Below, one piece after another: positions 37,297 through 46,560 of a DNA stretch of 56,612 nucleotides. How positions within the stretch are numbered: position 1 is the first letter of the stretch; each line of letters opens with the position of its first letter. The stretch comes from Bacillota bacterium (GTDB lineage Bacteria; Bacillota_I; Bacilli_A; Erysipelotrichales; Erysipelotrichaceae), in NCBI GenBank assembly GCA_023388535.1, contig JAEWFZ010000027.1, positions 1 through 56,612 of the forward strand, written 5' to 3'. The translations under genes and the position numbers were made by a program. The notes under the pieces are model-generated. The model was given only the letters and a program-made list of their open reading frames with translations. It searched no databases and was not told where the DNA came from.

Positions 37297-39593
37297 TTCA
37301 GCGTTACCACCGTCGCACCGACGCCCCCTTCATTTTCCTGACCTAAACGGTAAGAATCCACGGCTGGATGAGATTTCAGGACTTTATGAGTCATTTCTCT
37401 TAAAACTCCAGAACCATGGCCATGAATCACACGAAACAGCGAACGCTTACTAATCACCATCTGATCGATGAACTTAAGCAGCTCCGCTTGCGCCTCCTCG
37501 TAACGCTTACCGATTAAATTTAACTCCAACCCAGCGCTGGAAGTCGTGGTAAAGGAGGAAGAAACGCGCGTTTTAACTTTTCTAGTTTTCGCTTTCGCCT
37601 TAATTTGATGATGGGCTAATTGATTCAAAGGTACCATCATTCTTAAACCTCGTACATCGACAGCAGCTTCTTTACGATCAAGTTCAATCACTTCACCAAA
37701 TTGCTGGGTACCAATAATCTTAACCAAATCCCCAACTTTGAGATCTTTAGCAACGGTTTCTTTTGCTTCGGGGCGTACTTGTAATTGTTTGATATCCTCA
37801 ATAATTTCTAGTACTTCTGGTTCTTTCTCAATTTCACGTATTTCCGCTAGATGGCGACGCGCTTGAGTCAGGATTTTCTGTAAGCGAGTTTCTTGGGTAT
37901 TCTCAAACGCCTTCAACATCGACGTTTTCTCAGCTTCAAAATTAGCTAATTGTTTTTGATAGCGTTCTTTTTCTTTATCTAAGGCTTTTTCTTTTTCCTC
38001 TAATTTTTGATTGAGTACTTGTTGTTGAGCCACTTCTTTTTCTAATTGTTCAATCAGTTGTAAGGTTTCCGATTGAGCTTGTTCTTTAATCTCTTTGGCG
38101 CGTTGTATAACCGCTGGATCAAGTTCAAGTTTCATCGCAATATCCAAACCATAGGATTGACCGGACATCGTATCAAGATACTTAAACGTAGGACTCAAAG
38201 TAGTTAAATCAAATTGAACCGAAGCCGACATAATCTCCGGTTTATCGCCAGCAAATTGCTTTAATTTATTGTAGTGGGAAGTCGCAATCGTAAACGTTTG
38301 CCGATCGTAAAGGTTCTCCAAAATAGCTTGAGCTAGGGATTCCCCTTCTAAAGGATCGGTACCCGACCCCAATTCATCCAACAAGACTAAGGAGTTAGGG
38401 GTAGCGGCTTCTAAAATAATTTTAAGATTTTTTAAATGACTCGAAAACGTCGACAACGATTCCAGAATCGACTGGTGGTCACCGATATCGACAAAAATCG
38501 CATCGTGCATCGCAAAACTTGCTGCTTCACAAAGCACGGGATAGCCGCATTGGGCTAAATATAAACAAACGCCAATGGTTTTTAAAGCCACCGTCTTACC
38601 ACCGGTATTAGGACCTGTAATCAAAATCATATGTTGTGGCGCATTCAGTCTAAACGTATTGGCGACAACAGTTTTCTGATCTAAGAGCGGATGTTTCGCA
38701 TCAATTAACTCAAAACCAGATTCCTTTAACTCGGGTACACAACCCTCATACTTAGCAGCCCAACGTGCCTTAGCAAACAAACTATCCAATATCCCAGCCG
38801 TTTCCATAGAAGCAAGATAAGCGGGCGCCAGCGGGGTAACGAGTTGTGATAATTCACGACAAATCCTTAAGATTTCGACTTGTTCATCGACTAAGAGGCT
38901 TTGTTTTTGATTATTTAAGTCCACTAGCTCTTGAGGTTCTATGAACGTCGTTTGGCCACTAGCCGATTGGTCGTGAACGATACCGCGAATATTATTCTTT
39001 TCACTCGTTTTGACTGGTAAAACCAGACGGTTGTTACGTAAGGTGGTATAATCGTCCACCAGTTGAGGCGCATATTTATTCAAGAAGTAAGCGGACGATT
39101 TAGATATTTTATCTTCTAATAATCTTAACTGTTTTCTAATTTCCGCTAACGTAGAACTCGCTTTATCATGTACTTCAAAATCCGCCGAAAAGCAGCGGTC
39201 GATTTCCTTAGCTACCGCAACATTAGTAAATAAAGAATCAAACAAATCATCTAAAGCCGCCAACGCCGAGCGATGTGCTTGACCAAAGTCGATCAACTGT
39301 TTAATGCCATGACTAAATCTGGAAATAGCTACTAATTGTTCAATACTCAAGGTCCCCTGTTTCATACTATGTTCTAAAGCAACTTCAATATTGGTGATAC
39401 CCGAAAATCCTGGATAACCAAATTGACGGGTTAAATCAAGGGCTGCTTTTTGACGGCTCAGCTGGCGTTCTAAAGCAAGTTTTGAAGTTAAAAAAGTGAT
39501 CTCGTCCAAGTGAAAATGACCCATCTCCGTCATAATCAAGGGATGGATCTGTTCTTGGATCTTTTGTATCTCTAAAACTTCAAAAGCTTTCAT
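37293..39593 (-). CDS. mutS2: MutS2 endonuclease/ATPase
   Basis: 766 residues with the MutS-type ATPase (ITGPNTGGKTVALKTIG Walker A; LVLLDELGSGTDPLEG Walker B), a long coiled coil (about 500-600) and a C-terminal Smr domain (LNLIGKRYEEAQ, HGHGSGVLR). Mismatch-recognition parts of MutS1 are absent. MutS2 acts against recombination and on stalled, collided ribosomes in Bacillota. It begins within the cvpA stop (TAATG), so the operon is tightly coupled. Confidence 0.97.
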   Translation of the reverse strand: MKAFEVLEIQKIQEQIHPLIMTEMGHFHLDEITFLTSKLALERQLSRQKAALDLTRQFGYPGFSGITNIEVALEHSMKQGTLSIEQLVAISRFSHGIKQLIDFGQAHRSALAALDDLFDSLFTNVAVAKEIDRCFSADFEVHDKASSTLAEIRKQLRLLEDKISKSSAYFLNKYAPQLVDDYTTLRNNRLVLPVKTSEKNNIRGIVHDQSASGQTTFIEPQELVDLNNQKQSLLVDEQVEILRICRELSQLVTPLAPAYLASMETAGILDSLFAKARWAAKYEGCVPELKESGFELIDAKHPLLDQKTVVANTFRLNAPQHMILITGPNTGGKTVALKTIGVCLYLAQCGYPVLCEAASFAMHDAIFVDIGDHQSILESLSTFSSHLKNLKIILEAATPNSLVLLDELGSGTDPLEGESLAQAILENLYDRQTFTIATSHYNKLKQFAGDKPEIMSASVQFDLTTLSPTFKYLDTMSGQSYGLDIAMKLELDPAVIQRAKEIKEQAQSETLQLIEQLEKEVAQQQVLNQKLEEKEKALDKEKERYQKQLANFEAEKTSMLKAFENTQETRLQKILTQARRHLAEIREIEKEPEVLEIIEDIKQLQVRPEAKETVAKDLKVGDLVKIIGTQQFGEVIELDRKEAAVDVRGLRMMVPLNQLAHHQIKAKAKTRKVKTRVSSSFTTTSSAGLELNLIGKRYEEAQAELLKFIDQMVISKRSLFRVIHGHGSGVLREMTHKVLKSHPAVDSYRLGQENEGGVGATVVTLK

Positions 39594-40255
39594 TACTTAA
39601 ACCGTTCCAAAAATTCAGTGATTGATTTCTCATCTAAATTCATGGATTTTAACCAGGCCTCAACTTCCTGTTCTTGCTTTTCTTGTAGTGGTTTATTTAA
39701 AACCATCTTTTGAAAAATTAAATTATCCGAAATCTCACCCGTAAACACCTGAACTAGTTTAATGCTAGAAGTAAAATGTTTTAAACGAGATTGTTCCAAG
39801 ACCACCTCACCGTTAGAAAAAATCGGTAAAGTAAACAGTAAATATACAATCAAGACCTTCAACCAACCCAAGATAGCACCAAAGATAAGCCCTAAAAGCT
39901 TATTCAAACTATCCAAGATGGGAATAATATCCAATAATTTGACGATCGGAATGACCAAAAACGACAAGATATAAACGCCGAAGAAAATTAAAATAAACCA
40001 AATCGATTCCGAACCGCGAATCCCCAAAGCCTGGGTAATCACCAAGTCCAAACCGCCTTTATTCAAATTCAATAACGGAAAAACCTTAGCAACCGGTCCA
40101 CTGAGAAAAGAAGCTACTATTAAAGCCGCTATAAAGCGAACCACATTGATCAAAGAAACTAAGAAACCATTTTTATAACCTCTAGCGATATTAATAATAA
40201 AAAGGGCTAATATTAATAAATCAACTAGGATAATCCATTCTAATTTAAAGGGCAT
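39593..40255 (-). CDS. cvpA: CvpA-family membrane protein
   Basis: 220 residues with about four membrane segments (near 8-25, 30-50, 80-105, 115-145) and a charged C-terminal tail. LEWIILVDLLILALFIINIARGYKNGFLVSLINV is the usual CvpA start. In Bacillota this family sits next to mutS2, as here. The family is linked to colicin V production in E. coli and to envelope functions; its molecular role is unclear. It is the first gene of the minus-strand operon and is divergent from rnhC. Confidence 0.88.
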   Translation of the reverse strand: MPFKLEWIILVDLLILALFIINIARGYKNGFLVSLINVVRFIAALIVASFLSGPVAKVFPLLNLNKGGLDLVITQALGIRGSESIWFILIFFGVYILSFLVIPIVKLLDIIPILDSLNKLLGLIFGAILGWLKVLIVYLLFTLPIFSNGEVVLEQSRLKHFTSSIKLVQVFTGEISDNLIFQKMVLNKPLQEKQEQEVEAWLKSMNLDEKSITEFLERFK

Positions 40256-40336
40256 AAACGTACCTCGCTTCTAAATTATTATACACTATTGCACGATATT
40301 TTAATAAATGGAAAAGTTTATGATACACTAAAAACG
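40256..40336. promoter_or_regulatory. Divergent promoter region, cvpA / rnhC
   Basis: On the minus strand, GTGTATAAT supplies a good -10 (40278-40283) 23 bases before the cvpA start, with GAGG as ribosome site; the -35 is weak. On the plus strand TATGAT lies close to the rnhC start, with no clear -35. Confidence 0.45.
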
Positions 40337-41179
40337 ATGAAAACAAAAACTCTATCGCTTAGTAGCGAACAAATCCAAGCGCTCAGAAGCCAATTCAAAA
40401 ACTATCCGATACGAACCGATTTACCCCATACCCTGTATCAAATCAAATTAGATCAAGGAAGCATCATCGCTTATAAGTCGGGTAAAGTAGTTTTTCAAGG
40501 AAACGATGGCCTCTTAGCCGCAAAACCCTATCAAGTTGAAACTAAAGAATCGGTGGGTAGCGATGAAGTCGGAACCGGAGACTATTTCGGTCCAATGATT
40601 GTCTGTGCCGCTTATTATCATCCCGATTTTGATGAATTTTTAAATGCGCTGGCGATTGTCGATTCCAAGCAACTCAACGACGAACAAATACTTTCATTAG
40701 TACCTTTATTTATCGATAAAGTACCTCATTCGCTGCTCATTTTGGAGCCTGTAAAATACAATCAAGTTCAGACCACTCACAACTTAAATAAAATGAAAGC
40801 ACAAATGCATCAAAAAGCGTTTTCCAACCTCAAAGAAAAAATGGGCTTTCTACCCGAATTAAAAATAATAGATCAATTCACCCCAGAAGCCAAGTACTAT
40901 CAATATCTCAATGAGACCTATGGACTAGAAGATTTTATTTTCGAGACCAAAGCCGAATCCAAGCATACCGCCGTGGCTTTAGCCGCCATGATGGCTCGCT
41001 ATGCTTTCTTAAAATACTTCGAAGCGATGAATCAACAATATCACTTTAACTTTCCTAAAGGCTCTTCCGCGCTCGTCGATCAAGCTGGTCAGCGCTTTGT
41101 CCAACAATATGGAAAAGAAGCATTAAAAAATGTAGCCAAGCTACATTTCAAAAATACCCAAAGAATTATTGAGGTCTAA
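40337..41179 (+). CDS. rnhC: Ribonuclease HIII
   Basis: This enzyme removes RNA from RNA-DNA hybrids. The C-terminal RNase H fold has SVGSDEVGTGDYFGP (first catalytic Asp-Glu), then VDSKQLNDEQI and TKAESKHTAVALAAMMARYAF. The N-terminal extension with a TBP-like substrate-binding domain distinguishes HIII from HII. The ATG at 40337 is preferred; a TTG 16 codons upstream is also in frame. Neither start has a good ribosome site. Its end overlaps the convergent dCMP deaminase gene by 14 bases. Confidence 0.94.
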   Translation: MKTKTLSLSSEQIQALRSQFKNYPIRTDLPHTLYQIKLDQGSIIAYKSGKVVFQGNDGLLAAKPYQVETKESVGSDEVGTGDYFGPMIVCAAYYHPDFDEFLNALAIVDSKQLNDEQILSLVPLFIDKVPHSLLILEPVKYNQVQTTHNLNKMKAQMHQKAFSNLKEKMGFLPELKIIDQFTPEAKYYQYLNETYGLEDFIFETKAESKHTAVALAAMMARYAFLKYFEAMNQQYHFNFPKGSSALVDQAGQRFVQQYGKEALKNVAKLHFKNTQRIIEV

Positions 41180-41636
41180 TATCGACCTCTATTTTTATAA
41201 CTTCATCCAATTGACGCAATTTAACACCCGCTGCCGCAAGCATCTTTTTGCTGGCAATCGTGGCTGGTTCCAGGGCATATTTATCCGATTCATAAACAAT
41301 CTCGCTTATACCCGCTTGAATGATGGCTTTGGCACATTCATTACAAGGAAATAAAGAAACATATATACTGCACTGATGCAAGTCAACGGTTGAATTTAAA
41401 ATCGCATTTAACTCGGCATGGACCACATAAGCATACTTACTCTCGCCAAACTCACCTTCGCGATGCCAAGGGAACTGACTATCCTCACAGCCATACGGTA
41501 AACCATTATAACCGACACCGACAACCCGTTTGCGTGGGTTCACGATAACCGCGCCGACTTGAGTATTTGGATCTTTCGAACGAAATGCTGAGAGGTGTGC
41601 TAACCCCATGAAATACTGATCCCAATTAATAATCAT
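41166..41636 (-). CDS. dCMP deaminase (ComEB-like)
   Basis: Converts dCMP to dUMP, feeding dTMP synthesis. The 156 residues contain HAELNAILN (zinc His and catalytic Glu) and FPCNECAKAIIQ (zinc Cys pair), plus SKDPNTQVGAVIV, diagnostic of the dCMP/deoxycytidylate deaminase family. It overlaps the rhomboid gene by four bases. A dUTPase gene farther along the same strand uses the same metabolite pool. Confidence 0.94.
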   Translation of the reverse strand: MIINWDQYFMGLAHLSAFRSKDPNTQVGAVIVNPRKRVVGVGYNGLPYGCEDSQFPWHREGEFGESKYAYVVHAELNAILNSTVDLHQCSIYVSLFPCNECAKAIIQAGISEIVYESDKYALEPATIASKKMLAAAGVKLRQLDEVIKIEVDIRPQ

Positions 41637-42853
41637 TTAAGTAAACCCTCCTTGATATAATAACGTACCATCTTTTCCTGTAAGCTTTGGGCATAGCCAT
41701 CCAAGTTTACTTTTCTAGCCAATTCAGCCACCGCTTGATCGGTACCTGGATACAGTGAAAAGCGTGTCGGATGGGATAATCTAAAATAGCCAAGTGCGAC
41801 TAAAAGCATCGCCATCGCCAAGAGGCCATGGGTTCTAAGACTTAGAATTGGTTCTTTCTTCGTCCATAACAAAGCAAAGAACAAACCCGTAATAAAACCA
41901 CCGAGATGGGAAAGCCAAGAAATATTTGGAAAGAAGTTAATCATTAAGTTGATACCAATTAAAGAAAATATCTGAAAACGCATCTGTGGAATCTTAATGA
42001 TTTGTGTTTCAATCGTATAGATTAAATACATCGCCATCAAACCGTATAAACCGCCACTCATACCAACGGTTACCGTGGTATCACTACCAAAATAGACAAA
42101 GACATTACCAACCACGATACTACTTATTAGCGCTAGTAAAAACTTCCAACGACCATAGAGCGGTTCTAAAATACGACCAAAGAGGTTTAAAGAATACATA
42201 TTCGTTAACAAGTGAAAAATAGATCCATGTAAAAACGCTGGTGTTATAAAGCGCCACAGTTCAAAAGCACCTTCAATCAACGGTTGATACATCGCCCCCA
42301 TAAAAATAAGAGCGTTGGTAAAGGTGGTATAATTTGCGGCTAAGAGTCGGGATAGCGAATAGAAAATGACACAGAGCACCATTAAACTTATCGAAACCCA
42401 AGGTTGGTTTTTCATTTTCTGGCGTCGCACTTGCGCATCTAAAGCTTCTTTATTCTTTAAATCCACTTGTTGCCAGAGCTGACTAAAGGCAAGCTGTGGG
42501 TCTTGATCGCTGGTATAAGAGATTTCTAAAAGCTTAGGAAAAGTCGCTTTGACTCTAGGATCTTCGACAAAGCCTTGGCCGATGCGTACCGAGGCATCGC
42601 TATATAAATATAAAGTGAGTGGTTCAAAATTGGTATTGAACATCATGTTTAAATTTTGTAACAATTGCTGGGTCATCTGTGATTTTTTAGGTATAATCGC
42701 ATCGCCACCATCAATAACAATTAATGGAAAATGTTTATTGTGACGATTAAAAACCACGGCCTGAGCAAACTCTTGATGATAAGCCATCAAGGTGTATTGA
42801 TAATGGGTCAAAAAGACATCCACAATCCGTAGTACGTATAGATTCGGTTCCAT
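41633..42853 (-). CDS. Rhomboid-family intramembrane serine protease (GluP-like)
   Basis: 406 residues: a roughly 165-residue cytoplasmic N-terminal domain, then about seven membrane segments. GMSGGLYGL carries the catalytic Ser and SHLGGFITG the catalytic His; HLLTNMYSLNLFG fits the rhomboid core. The large N-terminal domain matches GluP/YqgP of Bacillus, which works in membrane-protein quality control. Overlaps the rluD gene by one base (TAATG). Confidence 0.9.
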   Translation of the reverse strand: MEPNLYVLRIVDVFLTHYQYTLMAYHQEFAQAVVFNRHNKHFPLIVIDGGDAIIPKKSQMTQQLLQNLNMMFNTNFEPLTLYLYSDASVRIGQGFVEDPRVKATFPKLLEISYTSDQDPQLAFSQLWQQVDLKNKEALDAQVRRQKMKNQPWVSISLMVLCVIFYSLSRLLAANYTTFTNALIFMGAMYQPLIEGAFELWRFITPAFLHGSIFHLLTNMYSLNLFGRILEPLYGRWKFLLALISSIVVGNVFVYFGSDTTVTVGMSGGLYGLMAMYLIYTIETQIIKIPQMRFQIFSLIGINLMINFFPNISWLSHLGGFITGLFFALLWTKKEPILSLRTHGLLAMAMLLVALGYFRLSHPTRFSLYPGTDQAVAELARKVNLDGYAQSLQEKMVRYYIKEGLLK

Positions 42854-43758
42854 TAATTTACCTCCTCTAAAAACTGATCAAAACTCAGTACCGGATCGGC
42901 GACAAACTCCATCTCTTGCTGGGTGCTAGGATGGATCAATTTCAGCTTATAACTATGCAGAAGTTGACCATCAAATTTTAGTCCTTTCTTTGGACCATAG
43001 ACTTCATCCCCGACTAAAGGATGATTTATATAGGCACAATGAACCCGAATCTGATGGGTTCGTCCGGTCTCCAAAGCACACTCCAAGAGGGAATATTTGG
43101 AACTGCGTTTTAATACTGTAATATGAGTGATGGCTGGTTTACTATTCTTGTCAGTCACCGCCATTTTTTGACGAAACTTAGGATCGCGACCAATCGGCGC
43201 ATCCACTTTCGCCTTATTAAACTCTACTTCTCCATGAACAATCGCCAAATAAACGCGCGACATCGAGTGATCTAATAATTGAGCCGCCAAGCTTTGATGA
43301 GCCTTTTCATTCTTAGCTATCGCCAATAAACCAGAAGTATCCTTATCCAAGCGATGCACTAAACCAGGCCGGATTGGATCATCAATATTGGACAGATTTT
43401 GGGTATAAGCCAATAAGCCATGGACCAGCGTCGGTTCGGTCGTGCCCGCTCCGGGATGGACCACTAAACCTTTAGGTTTATTTATAACCATCAAATCGTC
43501 ATCTTCATAGACGATATCTAAATCCATCGCTATCGGTTGTAGGGTTTGTGGTTTTTGTTTTGGAATTTCGATGATAATCTCGTCATCAACAACAATCAAA
43601 TAGGAAGGTTTTACCGTTTCCTTATTAACCAGAATATGACCTTCTTTGATATATTGGGCTACTTTGGTTCGACTCAAATCAAAAGCTTCCGCCAAATAAC
43701 GATCGATTCGCTGACCTTCATCTTCCAATTCCACGGTTTGATAAAAACGCTTAAGCAT
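42853..43758 (-). CDS. rluD: RluD-family 23S rRNA pseudouridine synthase
   Basis: 301 residues: an N-terminal S4 RNA-binding domain (about 15-75, GQRIDRYLAEAFDLSRTKVAQYIKEG), then the pseudouridine synthase core with HRLDKDTSGLLAIAKN containing the catalytic Asp and GRTHQIRVHCAYINHPLVGDEVYG. It modifies the 23S rRNA helix 69 region in RluD proteins; site specificity in this species is presumed. It overlaps lspA by eight bases. Confidence 0.94.
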   Translation of the reverse strand: MLKRFYQTVELEDEGQRIDRYLAEAFDLSRTKVAQYIKEGHILVNKETVKPSYLIVVDDEIIIEIPKQKPQTLQPIAMDLDIVYEDDDLMVINKPKGLVVHPGAGTTEPTLVHGLLAYTQNLSNIDDPIRPGLVHRLDKDTSGLLAIAKNEKAHQSLAAQLLDHSMSRVYLAIVHGEVEFNKAKVDAPIGRDPKFRQKMAVTDKNSKPAITHITVLKRSSKYSLLECALETGRTHQIRVHCAYINHPLVGDEVYGPKKGLKFDGQLLHSYKLKLIHPSTQQEMEFVADPVLSFDQFLEEVN

Positions 43759-44215
43759 TGGGATTAACCACCATATCTAGAATGATACAGCCTACCCCAA
43801 TTACCAAAGCCATATCGGCCACATTAAAGACCGGCCACATATATCCGAATATATTAAAAGATAAAAAGTCACGCACCGCCCCTAAGAACATGCGATCGAT
43901 TAAATTACCAAAGGTCCCCGCAACCATTAAAGCAAGGCCTAACTCTTGCCAAAACGTCTTCGCTTTAGTCTGATAGAGATAGAAAAGTCCGACTGTTGCC
44001 AATAAAGAAATAATCGTTAAAATCCAAGTCTGGTTTCTGAGAATCGACCAAGCCGCCCCTGTATTTTGTACATTCGTAAGCCAAAAGAAATTGGGAATGA
44101 TTTCAACCGCTTGATTGACTTTTAAGGTTGAAGTGATCCAATGTTTTGTTAATAAATCGATGATGACAACTACCACCATCAAGATGTATCCAATTGATTT
44201 TTTCATACCTAGCAT
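43751..44215 (-). CDS. lspA: Lipoprotein signal peptidase II
   Basis: 154 residues with four membrane segments and the family motifs DLLTKHW, NTGAAWSIL, GNLIDR (first catalytic Asp) and FNVADMALVIG (second catalytic Asp). It cleaves prolipoproteins, including those of the mobile element. The ATG at 44215 or the one three codons in (MKKSIGYILM) may be the start; ribosome sites are weak for both. Confidence 0.95.
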   Translation of the reverse strand: MLGMKKSIGYILMVVVVIIDLLTKHWITSTLKVNQAVEIIPNFFWLTNVQNTGAAWSILRNQTWILTIISLLATVGLFYLYQTKAKTFWQELGLALMVAGTFGNLIDRMFLGAVRDFLSFNIFGYMWPVFNVADMALVIGVGCIILDMVVNPNA

Positions 44216-44225
44216 TATACCATAT

Positions 44226-44717
44226 CTAATACTGTTGGTCTTGTCGTTGGTGATTGACTTGGTTCTTGTGTAAATAGGCTTGAAGCAGCGCTTGAGGACT
44301 GCTGCCTACTTTCAGAACAATATTAAAGAAGATATTTAACATCTTAGCTATCGTCTCCGGCGATAACTCTCGCTTAAGCTCGATGGCTTGTTGAAAGGCT
44401 GCTAAAAACAAATCGGTTAAATCTTCGTCCATCTCCGTAATTGTCAAAACCTCAAGCGGGCTTTCAAGATTTAGATTTAGAGAAATAATAAAATGCAGCA
44501 CATCGCTCAGCTCTTCCTCGATAATTGCTAAGGGTGAGCTTGGCTTTAGTGACCAAAACTTAAAGCAACGCGTTTCATTGGCGGATTCGGCTAACTCAAC
44601 CAAAAGCGCTAGTATCCGCGGTTGAGTGGTTTGCTTTCGATTTAAATCATGATTCTCCATGATGTGATTATCTAAAGTATTTTGAAGTTGATTTAGTTCT
44701 TTGAGATTAAGGTTCAT
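44226..44717 (-). CDS. Dimeric all-alpha dUTPase
   Basis: The start at 44717 (MNLNLKELNQLQ) is chosen because longer frames run into the ABC gene; it overlaps that gene by 11 bases. The 163-residue product has LVELAESANETRCFKFWS and EEELSDVLHFIISLNL, which supply the acidic metal-binding pairs (ExxE and ExxD) of the dimeric MazG-like dUTPase family. It hydrolyses dUTP to dUMP, preventing uracil incorporation. Its dUMP output complements the dCMP deaminase nearby. Confidence 0.82.
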   Translation of the reverse strand: MNLNLKELNQLQNTLDNHIMENHDLNRKQTTQPRILALLVELAESANETRCFKFWSLKPSSPLAIIEEELSDVLHFIISLNLNLESPLEVLTITEMDEDLTDLFLAAFQQAIELKRELSPETIAKMLNIFFNIVLKVGSSPQALLQAYLHKNQVNHQRQDQQY

Positions 44718-46560
44718 ATTGTAATTTTCTTCTTTCAATATATTGATCTTCTTGTTTTTGGGTAAACTGATTGAGATAGAGTTGATAATACTGGCCTTTT
44801 TGCTCAATCAATTGACGGTGGCTGCCTTGTTCAACAATTTCGCCTTGTTCGATGACCAGAATGCGATCGGCGTTGACAATGGTCGATAGACGGTGAGCAA
44901 CAATGAAGGACGTCCGTCCTTCAAGGATGGTCGCGATGGCTTTTTGGATCGCCGCTTCGGTTTGGGTATCGATGCTGGATGTAGCTTCATCCAGTACCAA
45001 TAAGGCTGGATCAGCGATCAAAGCCCGCGCAAACGATAGTAATTGCTTTTGACCTGTGGAAAGTCGAGACCCGCCCTCTCCGACATCAAAATCGTATTGA
45101 CCTTCTAATTCCATAATAAACTCATGGGCACCAACCAATTTAGCCACTTCGATGATTTCCTCATTGGTGGCCGATAGCTTTCCGAAACGGATATTCTCAG
45201 CCACCGAACCGGAAAACAGGTGTGGAGCTTGAAGTACATAGCCGAGATTGGAATGTAACCAACCTATCGAACGTTCCCGGACATCTTTATCATCAATACA
45301 AATACAGCCCTTTACCGGTTCATAAAAGCGACAAAGCAAATTTACAATGGTAGATTTTCCGGAACCCGTTTCCCCGACTAAAGCGATCGTTTGGCCGGGC
45401 TCTACGCTTAAAGAAAAGTTCTTTAGTACTGGTTCTTTTTCATTATAATAAAATTCAACGTGTTCGAAACGCACTTTGCCTTGCATCGGTTCATAGTTTT
45501 CTGGTTTCGGTTCTAGAATCGTTCCATAGCGCGCTAAAACCGCTTCGCTATCAACGATTTCAACGTCCCGATCCAATAACGATAAAACCCGTTCACCGGC
45601 GGCTTGAGCCATTTGTAATTCACTAAACATACCGGCAAATTGTTGTAGCGGGTCGTAGAATTGTCGAGCAAATTGCGTAAATGCAGTTAAGGTTCCAATG
45701 GTGAAAACGCCATTTAAGACCATGGAACCCCCTTGACCCAGCAGTAAAGCCATAGCAATACTTGCTGAGAAGTTTACGATCGGATGAAAGAGCCCGGAAG
45801 TATAGGCGGCTTTAATTGAACGCTGACGCATCTTACTGATGGTTTCATCAAATTGGCTTTCATGATAGGCTTCAACCGCCATTGTTTTTGAGGTTTTGGC
45901 ACCAAGGATACCTTCCGAAAAACCAGCGGTAATCAACGAGTTGATTTTACGGGTCTCTCGGTAATTTGCCAGGATTTTCTTTTGAAAATAAAAGGAAACC
46001 AACAAGACAAAAGGAATCATAATCAAGACGATTAAGGTTAAGAAAGCATTCGTATAAAACATCATCACCAAGGAAAAAACAAACATACTAAAGCCCCAAC
46101 TAAAGTCGATAATCGTCCAGGCTAAGACTTCCGATAAGCGGGTAATATCCGAAGTAACTCGGGTTAATATCCAACCACTATTGGTAGTATCGTAAAAGCT
46201 AAAGGAAAGTTGTTGAAGCTTTTCCATGACCTGCTTACGAATTTCATAGGAGAAGTCCATCTCAACCTCCCCACCCTTAGCAATAAAGAAGTATACGCCA
46301 AGGACACTGACGATAATAATTCCTACAAAAATTACGATGAAGCGCACCAATACCGAAGCATCTACCGCTCCCGTGAGATACGAATCGATCGCCTCTTTGT
46401 ACATGAGAATAAAGATAATATCCATTAACACCATTAAAATCATCGAACCCGAAGCGATTACTAGTTTTTTCTTATGCTTAAAAATCATTTTGAATAAGCG
46501 TATCCATAAATTCGAATTAAATTTACTTGACGCAAATTCTTCTTCACGAAACTGACTCAT
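44707..46560 (-). CDS. ABC multidrug exporter subunit, canonical Walker B
   Basis: 617 residues: six membrane segments (about 20-330) fused to one nucleotide-binding domain. GETGSGKST is Walker A; SRLSTGQKQLLSFARAL is a degenerate signature (LSTGQ instead of LSGGQ); LLVLDEATSSID keeps the catalytic Glu. With the adjacent gene, which has the opposite defect, it should form a heterodimeric exporter like BmrCD/LmrCD/TM287-288, with one degenerate ATP site. Overlaps its partner by 17 bases. Confidence 0.92.
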   Translation of the reverse strand: MSQFREEEFASSKFNSNLWIRLFKMIFKHKKKLVIASGSMILMVLMDIIFILMYKEAIDSYLTGAVDASVLVRFIVIFVGIIIVSVLGVYFFIAKGGEVEMDFSYEIRKQVMEKLQQLSFSFYDTTNSGWILTRVTSDITRLSEVLAWTIIDFSWGFSMFVFSLVMMFYTNAFLTLIVLIMIPFVLLVSFYFQKKILANYRETRKINSLITAGFSEGILGAKTSKTMAVEAYHESQFDETISKMRQRSIKAAYTSGLFHPIVNFSASIAMALLLGQGGSMVLNGVFTIGTLTAFTQFARQFYDPLQQFAGMFSELQMAQAAGERVLSLLDRDVEIVDSEAVLARYGTILEPKPENYEPMQGKVRFEHVEFYYNEKEPVLKNFSLSVEPGQTIALVGETGSGKSTIVNLLCRFYEPVKGCICIDDKDVRERSIGWLHSNLGYVLQAPHLFSGSVAENIRFGKLSATNEEIIEVAKLVGAHEFIMELEGQYDFDVGEGGSRLSTGQKQLLSFARALIADPALLVLDEATSSIDTQTEAAIQKAIATILEGRTSFIVAHRLSTIVNADRILVIEQGEIVEQGSHRQLIEQKGQYYQLYLNQFTQKQEDQYIERRKLQYEP